From a bacterium (lineage in GTDB: Bacteria; Planctomycetota; J058; JACQDU01), in the NCBI GenBank assembly GCA_016200955.1, contig JACQDU010000781.1, positions 1 through 8,049 on the forward strand: a DNA stretch of 8,049 nucleotides. The letters are read 5' to 3'. Positions 1 through 5,900 of this stretch are shown one piece after another. The stretch's first letter is position 1. The number at the start of each line of letters is the position of its first letter. The translations under genes and the position numbers were made by a program. Under the pieces are notes generated by a model. The model had not been told where the DNA came from and searched no databases. It saw nothing but the letters and a program-made list of their open reading frames with translations.

Positions 1-1944
1 GCGCGGGCCGAAGTGGCGCTCGCGCGGGCCGTCCTTCTTCTCGCCGCTCGGCGGCGGGGCCTGGCCGGGACCGGGGCCGAACTTGGGCTCGTTCCCCGGA
101 ATCGGGAGCTTGTTGATGTCGGGCGGCTTCGGTCCGCGCGGCAGGTCCTCGTCGTCGCCGCCATCCTCTTTCTCGTGGCGCGGAGTGGGAAGAGGAGACG
201 AGCTCGGCTGGAAGATGACCTCGCGCTCGTGCGCAGGCGCGTAGAGGCCGGCCTCGGCGAGGCACCTCTTCCGGGGATCGATGAACAGCGGGCTCCAGTC
301 CACGTCCGGGAGCGCGCGCGAGGCGCGGTAGAGGTCGCTCACCTGGTTCGCGGGGAGGTAAGGAGCCGTGAACGAGCTGCCCTTGGGCATCTCGCGGATC
401 ATCTTCGACATTCCCGTGTCGTCCGCCGTGTCCTTGTCGAGGAGAGCCAGGACGAGCCACTTCCCGCCGCGGTTCCCGAGCTTCACCTTCTTGTCGTCCA
501 TGTCGAGGAGCTCGACCTCGGCCGCGTTCATCCCCACGAGGCGAGGGTCCTTCCTCGCCATCTTGTGGGCGTCGGGACCGATCGTCGGCGCGTTCCCGAT
601 CACGCCGAAGGTCGACATGAGGATGTGGACCCAGACGAGCAGGAACGGGAGAAACGCCGCCATCTCGACGCAGAACAGTCGCCAGCCGAGCTCGCGCGTC
701 TCCTCGATGTCGGGCCAGTCGGGCGGCTCGGTCTTCCCCGCCGTCGAGGCGTTCAGGACCTTCGCCTGGAAGGCGTTGAAGTAGATGATCGCGATGAAGC
801 AGATCGGGATCGAGAAGCGGGCGAAGATGTTCCCCGTCGATTGCCTGAGCGCCCACACCGCGAGGCCCACGAAGACCGCCGCCGCGCACAGGAAGATCGG
901 CCCTCGCGCCCTGAGCGGGAAGGCGAGGAAGTCGAGCCACTGGGACGAGAGCGGCACCGCCGACGTCGGCAGGATCCCGGCCGCGGGTGCCGCCGCGACC
1001 TCCGGCTCCTTGAGCCTCGTCGTCGGGCGAGCGACGGCCGTGCGGTCGAAGATCGGCCGCCCAGGTCGCCACGTCTCGAGCGGCGGTTCCCCTTCCCTCG
1101 GCGGAGCGGCGGCCGCGTCCACGGGCGTGCCCACCGCGGGAGCGGCGGCGTCCGCGGGCGCGGGGATCGGCTTCGCGGGCTCGGGCTCCTGCGGCTCGTA
1201 GCCGAAGCCCGCTCCCTGGAGGCGGAGGTTCTTCGCGCGCGTCGCGCGGACCTTGGGATCGAGCTCCGCGACCCTGGGCGGCGCCGCCGGGGGAGCGGCT
1301 GGATTCCCGTCGGCCGCCTTGCTCGTCTCCGCCACCCCCGCCGGCGCGGGAGCGCCCTCGGGCTTGGGCCCGGGCTCGTAGCCGAAGCCCGCTCCCTGGA
1401 GGCGGAGCCTCCTCGCGCGCTCCTCCCTCGCCTTGGCTTCGTCGGGAGGCGAGCCGCTCTCGGCGGGCTTCTCCGGCTTCCTCGTCGTGCCGCTCGGAGG
1501 CGAGCCCTCGGGCTTCTTCCCGGGCGCCGAAGGGGCGGCCGTCGCGAGCTTGCCCAGGGCGAGCTTCGTGGACGCGGAAGGCGGGGCGACCTTCGGCATG
1601 CCGGGAGAGGAAGCGGGCTTCGCCGGAGCCCCGGCCGGCTGCGGGCGCGCCCGGAGCTTCCCGCCGCAGTGCTCGCAGGGCTTGCTGGCCTCGGTCTCGC
1701 CCGGGAGGAGGAAGGTGTCTTTGAGACACTTCTCGCACGGCCGCCCGTGGCGGGAGCGGATCTTCTCGATCTCCTGCTTCTTCTCCTCCGACACGACGTT
1801 CTTCGAGACGAGGTGAGAGGCGAGGGAGACGCCCGCTCCGTTCGCGAGCAGGGCGGCCTCCTCGGCGGCGAGAGCCTCCTTCGAGAGGAGCTTCTTCTCG
1901 ACCGCGATCAGCCCGAACGACTTGTCGGCGCTCGAAAGAGGCAT
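1..1944 (-). CDS. Membrane protein with N-terminal two-helix module, zinc ribbon and duplicated linker motif; C-terminus cut by window edge
   Basis: The frame is open from an ATG at 1944 to the left edge (648 codons, no stop), so the protein is partial. I do not recognise it as a named family. Residues 9-66 (FGLIAVEKKLLSKEAL, then a second helix pair with LASHLVSKNVVSEE) resemble the MshE/GspE N-terminal type of repeat found at the front of many signalling proteins. Cysteines 70, 73, 90 and 93 form a CxxC-16-CxxC zinc ribbon. Residues about 98-330 are a Pro/Ala/Lys-rich, probably disordered linker carrying two copies of LRLQGAGFGYEP 60 residues apart. Hydrophobic stretches at about 348-369, 374-396 and 423-442 look like three membrane helices. 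A soluble region (about 483-582, with WLVLALLD and SPLFIDP strand-like segments) follows, then a Pro/Gly/charged tail. The region 483-582 vaguely recalls a thioredoxin-like fold but has no CxxC. No in-frame start lies close upstream, and there is no clear ribosome binding site. Role unknown; membrane-anchored sensing or scaffolding is a guess. Confidence 0.85.
   Translation of the reverse strand, partial: MPLSSADKSFGLIAVEKKLLSKEALAAEEAALLANGAGVSLASHLVSKNVVSEEKKQEIEKIRSRHGRPCEKCLKDTFLLPGETEASKPCEHCGGKLRARPQPAGAPAKPASSPGMPKVAPPSASTKLALGKLATAAPSAPGKKPEGSPPSGTTRKPEKPAESGSPPDEAKAREERARRLRLQGAGFGYEPGPKPEGAPAPAGVAETSKAADGNPAAPPAAPPRVAELDPKVRATRAKNLRLQGAGFGYEPQEPEPAKPIPAPADAAAPAVGTPVDAAAAPPREGEPPLETWRPGRPIFDRTAVARPTTRLKEPEVAAAPAAGILPTSAVPLSSQWLDFLAFPLRARGPIFLCAAAVFVGLAVWALRQSTGNIFARFSIPICFIAIIYFNAFQAKVLNASTAGKTEPPDWPDIEETRELGWRLFCVEMAAFLPFLLVWVHILMSTFGVIGNAPTIGPDAHKMARKDPRLVGMNAAEVELLDMDDKKVKLGNRGGKWLVLALLDKDTADDTGMSKMIREMPKGSSFTAPYLPANQVSDLYRASRALPDVDWSPLFIDPRKRCLAEAGLYAPAHEREVIFQPSSSPLPTPRHEKEDGGDDEDLPRGPKPPDINKLPIPGNEPKFGPGPGQAPPPSGEKKDGPRERHFGPR
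1193..1227 (-). repeat. 35-bp perfect direct repeat, downstream copy (coding)
   Basis: Identical over 35 bases to 1373-1407, exactly 180 bp (60 codons) away and in the same frame. It encodes LRLQGAGFGYEP (from residue 240) in the linker of the membrane protein. Similarity continues more weakly into the preceding Arg/Ala-rich codons (RATRAKN here, REERARR in the other copy). Confidence 0.9.
1373..1407 (-). repeat. 35-bp perfect direct repeat, upstream copy (coding)
   Basis: Partner of 1193-1227. It encodes the first LRLQGAGFGYEP (from residue 180). The sequence between the copies is ordinary Pro/Ala linker with no obvious homology between the two units, so only the motif and its basic helical lead-in are conserved. 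Confidence 0.9.
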
Positions 1945-1947
1945 GGT

Positions 1948-1977
1948 CGGGAGCCCGCATTGTGGCGGGAGCCTGCA
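1948..1977. repeat. Direct repeat CGGGAGCC[C/T]GCA around the candidate -10 (possible operator)
   Basis: On the plus strand, 1948-1959 and 1966-1977 match at 11 of 12 positions with an 18-bp period. One copy lies between the candidate -10 box and the start codon, and the other lies in the -35/-10 spacer. In addition, CCCGC (1954-1958) and GCGGG (1965-1969) form an inverted pair whose 6-base centre is the -10 box. This placement would suit a repressor site; no regulator is identified. Confidence 0.35.
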
Positions 1978-1987
1978 CGGCTGACAA
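1959..1987 (-). promoter_or_regulatory. Candidate sigma70-type promoter for the left-hand membrane protein
   Basis: On the minus strand, TTGTCA (1987-1982, 5 of 6 to the -35 consensus) and CACAAT (1964-1959, 4 of 6 to the -10 consensus) are separated by exactly 17 nt. Transcription would start near 1951-1953, only about 7-10 nt before the ATG at 1944. That gives an almost leaderless message and would explain the missing ribosome binding site. In such GC-rich sequence an AT-containing pair at this spacing is suggestive, but it is untested. Confidence 0.4.
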
Positions 1988-2012
1988 CGGTCGGGCGCGC
2001 CCCTCCCTACCC

Positions 2013-2031
2013 TCCCCCGCTTCGCGGGGGA
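2013..2031 (-). terminator. GC hairpin after the lipid-enzyme operon (possible terminator)
   Basis: A perfect 8-bp stem (TCCCCCGC / GCGGGGGA) with a 3-base loop lies 16 nt past the methyltransferase stop codon, at the expected place for the end of the minus-strand operon. No T-rich tract follows on either strand, so it is not a canonical intrinsic terminator. It could instead block 3' exonucleases or assist factor-dependent termination. Confidence 0.35.
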
Positions 2032-2047
2032 CGGACGCGGCGCAACC

Positions 2048-2905
2048 TCACGCTCTCCCGAAGAGACAAGCCGCCGACCAGGGTCTTCTCCCCTGGCGGC
2101 CCTTGCTCTCGGGCAGGAGCGCGGCGAGGCGCAGGAAGAAGCGCAGCCGCCGGTGGCGCGCGGCCTCCATAAGGAGCGAGCGCACCTCGAGCGGCACCCA
2201 GCCCGCGCTGGCGAAGAAGGCCGGGCCCTCCTCGGGCCCGAACTTCATGGGAGCGCGGGCGGCGTTGAGCTCCTTGTCCCAGAGGCGCTGCATCATCCGC
2301 ACGAGCCCGGGCGACGCGAGGTCGAGGATCCAGTAGCGGAAGCTCGCGCTCGCGGCAAGGTCGTGCGCGAGCGAGTCGACCTGCTCCCGCGTGAGGTAGA
2401 TCACGAGCCCCTCGGTCATCACGAGTGTCTTCCTTGAAGACGCGGAGACGCGCTCGAACAGCGCGCGGCGAGCCGTCACGTCCGCGAGGTCGAGCCGCAC
2501 GCGCTCGAGGTCGCAGAGAGGTTTCTCTCCCCGGAGCTTCTCCTCCTTCCAGTCCGTGATCTCGGGGAGGTCCACGTCGATCCACTTGAGGCTCGGGGGG
2601 AGCGCGAGGCGCCACGGCCGCGCGTCGAGGCCGGCCGCGAGGTTCAGCACCGTGTCGATCCCGTCCTTCTCGATCGTCCCGAGGAGGAGGCGGTCGATCA
2701 GGTGAGTCCTCATGACGATCGCCCACTCGTTCCTCCGGGCGAAGGCGAGCGAGCTCAGGATCTTCTCCCCGCGCTCGCCCGCGAGGCGGCGCGCGAACGG
2801 GTCCTTGAAGAGCGCGTCCGGCCGCTCGGTCTCGATCGCTCGATACACGGCGACCCAGCGCGCGGTGTCGGAGATGTTCTCGATGAGAGGAGCGTTCTCG
2901 GTCAC
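2048..2905 (-). CDS. SAM-dependent O-methyltransferase, leucine carboxyl methyltransferase (PPM1/TIGR00027) family
   Basis: A 285-residue class I methyltransferase, about full length for the family. It should move a methyl group from S-adenosylmethionine to a carboxyl or hydroxyl oxygen; no signal peptide or membrane helix is seen, so it is likely cytosolic. Family marks visible in order are ISDTARWVAVYRAIE with DALFKDPFARRLAG (11-43), the SAM-binding segment VLNLAAGLDARPWRL (86-100), the acidic strand WIDVDLPEI (108-116), and LVMTEGLVIYL (161-171), the usual 'EGvlmYL' motif. It starts with GTG at 2905, 12 nt after the stop of the large lipid enzyme. The upstream sequence has no good ribosome binding site, so translation is probably coupled. 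The next in-frame codon set upstream reaches that stop codon, so no longer start exists. The substrate is unknown; the operon suggests a lipid or lipid precursor. Confidence 0.82.
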   Translation of the reverse strand: MTENAPLIENISDTARWVAVYRAIETERPDALFKDPFARRLAGERGEKILSSLAFARRNEWAIVMRTHLIDRLLLGTIEKDGIDTVLNLAAGLDARPWRLALPPSLKWIDVDLPEITDWKEEKLRGEKPLCDLERVRLDLADVTARRALFERVSASSRKTLVMTEGLVIYLTREQVDSLAHDLAASASFRYWILDLASPGLVRMMQRLWDKELNAARAPMKFGPEEGPAFFASAGWVPLEVRSLLMEAARHRRLRFFLRLAALLPESKGRQGRRPWSAACLFGRA

Positions 2906-2917
2906 GGGGATCGGTGC

Positions 2918-5900
2918 TTACCCGACCGATTCCGGGCGAGGCACGCGCGCCTCGGGCGGCTTCGCCGGCCTCGAGCGGGCGGGCTTCTCGTCCGATTCGC
3001 TCTCGGGCACGGGAAGCGAGCGCACGTCGAAGGCGACGCCGTCCCGGAGGGCGACGATCGCCTCGCGCGCGATCTCGGAGATCCGCTGGAGCTTGTCTCG
3101 CTTGAGCTTCCCGCCCGCCTTCGCGAGGAGGACGGAGGCGGGCATGAAGCCGCCGATCCTCGCCTCGAGCCGCCGCGAGCGCGGGATGAGCGAGCCCTTC
3201 GGCGCCGCCTGGAACGTGCCCGAGAGGTACACGGGCAGCACTCCCGCGCCGGTCGTCGCGACGAGGTAGCCGAGCCCCGCCTTGAACGCCTGGAGCCTCC
3301 CCGTCACGGAGCGCGTGCCCTCGGGGAAGATGAGGACGTTGTGCCCCGACTCGAGGAGCGCGACGACGCGCGAGAGGCTCTCGCGGATCGACTCGCGGCG
3401 GTCGAACGCGAGCACGTTCGTGAAGTTCTCGAAGTACGTCGCGACGGCGCGGTCCTTGAAGAAGTAGTCGCGCGCTCCGACGGAGATCAGGCCCTTTCCC
3501 CAGGAGCCGAGGGCGTGGCGGACGAGGCCCACGTCGAGGTGGCTCGAGTGGTTCGCGACGACGATCGCCTGCGTGTGGCGCGGGATGTTCCCGGTGCCCG
3601 AGATCCTCGTCTGGAAGCCTCTCGTGAACGCGAGACGGATGAAGGCGTCGATCGCTTCCTTCCCGAGAGCGCGCACGGCGCGCGGGAGGACGATCGGCCG
3701 CGGATCGGTCGTGAGAGGAGTCGTGAGCGCGTCCTGCCCGGCGGCCGGAGCGTCCTCGAAGTGGCGCACGAGGTCGGCCACGGTCTGGAGCCGGCCCAGG
3801 TCCGGCGGCGCCGTCCTCCCGGTGGCCTCCGCGAGCGCGGAGATCGCGTCCGCGACGGCGATCGAGTCGAGGCCGAGGTCCTGCGCGAGGTCCGAGTCCG
3901 GCGCGAGCGCTCCCGCGTCGACTCCCGCGACCTCCTCGAGCGTGCGAGCGACCTGGCCGCGCGCGGAGACGATCTTCTTGGGCGACGCCGCCGCCTCGCC
4001 GCGGGCGAGGTCGTGGAGCATGCGCGCGACCTCGTCTCTCTTGACCTTCCTCGTCGCGTTCCGGGGGAGCGGCCTCGTCGTGAACTTGAGGACCTTGACG
4101 CGCTTCGCCGAGGGAAGACCCTGGCTCACCTCGCGGAAGAACGCGCGGACGCGCTCGCGCGTCTCGGCGACGCTCCCCGGGGCGCCTCCGTCCTTCACGA
4201 GGACGAGGGCTCCCACGACCTCCTTCTCGTCCCTGAGAGGAACGCCGGCCACGGCGAGCTCGGTCACGTCCGGGCAGCCCGAGTAGAGCTCCTCGACCTC
4301 GTCCGGGTAGACCGTGTTCCCCGCACCGTCGACGATCACGTCCTTCGAGCGCCCGACGATCGAGACGCGCCCCTCCGCATCGAGGCGCCCGAGGTCGCCG
4401 GTCCTGAGCCAGCCGTCGAGGAAGACCGACTTCGTGACGTCCGGCTCCTGGTCGTAGCCGTCCATGAGAGCGGGCGAGCGGACGAGGACTTCTCCCGTGC
4501 CTTCGCCGTCGGGCTCCTGGATCTTGACCTGGACTCCCGGGATCGGCTCTCCCACCGAGCCGGCTTTCGGGCCGGCCTGCGGACGGTTCGCGCAGACGAC
4601 GGGCCCTGCCTCGGTCAGGCCGTAGCCCTCGTAGAGGTCGATCCCGAGCCCGTGGAACGTGTTCGTGACCTCGCGCGCGAGCGCGGCGCCGCCGCAGACG
4701 GCGTAGCGGAGCTCTCCTCCGAATTGCCGGTGGATCTCGGGGAAGAGGCGCGAGCCTATGTTGAAACCCGTGCGCTTCCTGAAGCCGCGGTGAATTCCTA
4801 TGAGAGCGTCGAAGGTCCGCTCCGCCATGCTCCCCTGGGTCTTCGCCGCGCGGTGGATCTGGCGGTGCCACGCCTCGAAGAGGGCCGGGACGCCGATCAT
4901 GGCGGTCGGCCTCGTCCGGTGGAGGCCTTCCTTGATCGCGTCGGCCGTCGCCTCGCGCGCGTAGGAGATCGCCGCGCCGCGAGCGAGCGGCAGGAGGAGC
5001 CCGCACGTGAGCTCGAACGCGTGGTGGAGCGGAAGGACCGAGAGCGCGCGGTCCTCGGGCCCGAGAGGGTAGAGCTGCGAGAGCGACCGCACCTGCGCCG
5101 CGAGCGCGCGGTGCGAGAGGAGGACTCCCTTGGGCGCTCCCGTCGTGCCGCTCGTGTAGATGAGGACGGCAGGCGCGAGCTTCGTCGGGTCGACCGCCGG
5201 CGCTCGCTCGCCAGCGGGCGGAGCCGTGAGCTCGTCGATCGCCACGAGCCGCGGAGGAGCGGCCGCCGTCTTCCCGTTCTTCCCGTCCTTGCCTTCGAGA
5301 GAGGCAAAGCTCTGCGCGAGGGCTCTCTGCGCCGCCTCGCTCGCGTTCGAGACGACGACCGCGCGCGCGCGCGAGGTCCGCGCGAGCGGCGCGAGCCGCG
5401 CGAGGTCCGTCGCGGAGTCCACGGGGACGCACGTCGCTCCCGCTCTCAGGATCCCGAAGAACGTCGCGACCCAGGCCGGCCGGTTCTCCGCCGCGAGAGC
5501 GACCCGGTCGCCCGGCTTGACGCCGGCCCCCGCGAGGCGCGCCGCGACCGCCTCGGTGCGTGAGAGAAGCTCTTCGTACGTGAGCTTCTCTTCTTCACCG
5601 GAGCTCGGCGTTCGGCGAAGCGCGACGCGCTTGGGGTAACGGTTGCACGTGTCCTCGAGGAGAGCGACGAGGCTCGCGTAGAGCGGCGCGGCGTCGGTCG
5701 CGCTCCCCTCGCGCTCCTTGAGCTCGGGGAAGGTCCAGCGCTCGAGGCCGGGGATGAAGACCCTCAGGAAGTAATCGCGCCAGTCGATCTTCTCGGGATC
5801 GTACGGGAAGAGCTCGCGGTCGCCCGGCGCGAGCGAGCGCTCGAGCGCGATGGCGTTGTCCGTGCGGAACGCCGTCTTCGGGCCGTTGATGAACGGCAAG

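Noticed and set aside
1993..2002. GGGCGCGCCC palindrome in the gap
   Set aside because: A 10-bp GC palindrome is expected by chance in sequence this GC-rich, and no second copy or functional context is seen.
13..2172. 719-residue open frame on the plus strand over the left-hand gene
   Set aside because: Low-complexity Arg/Leu/Gly translation, and it runs across the intergenic gap. The minus-strand frame has cysteine pairs, membrane helices and a motif repeat.
2007..5432. 1141-residue open frame on the minus strand
   Set aside because: It is the shifted frame of the ElbD-like gene and the methyltransferase, dominated by Arg/Ala/Pro/Gly, with no domain motifs, whereas the other frame carries all catalytic motifs.
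2702..5563. 953-residue open frame on the plus strand, antisense to the lipid enzyme
   Set aside because: Arg/Glu/Asp/Val-rich translation typical of GC-rich antisense shadows; no recognisable domain, and the opposite strand is clearly coding.
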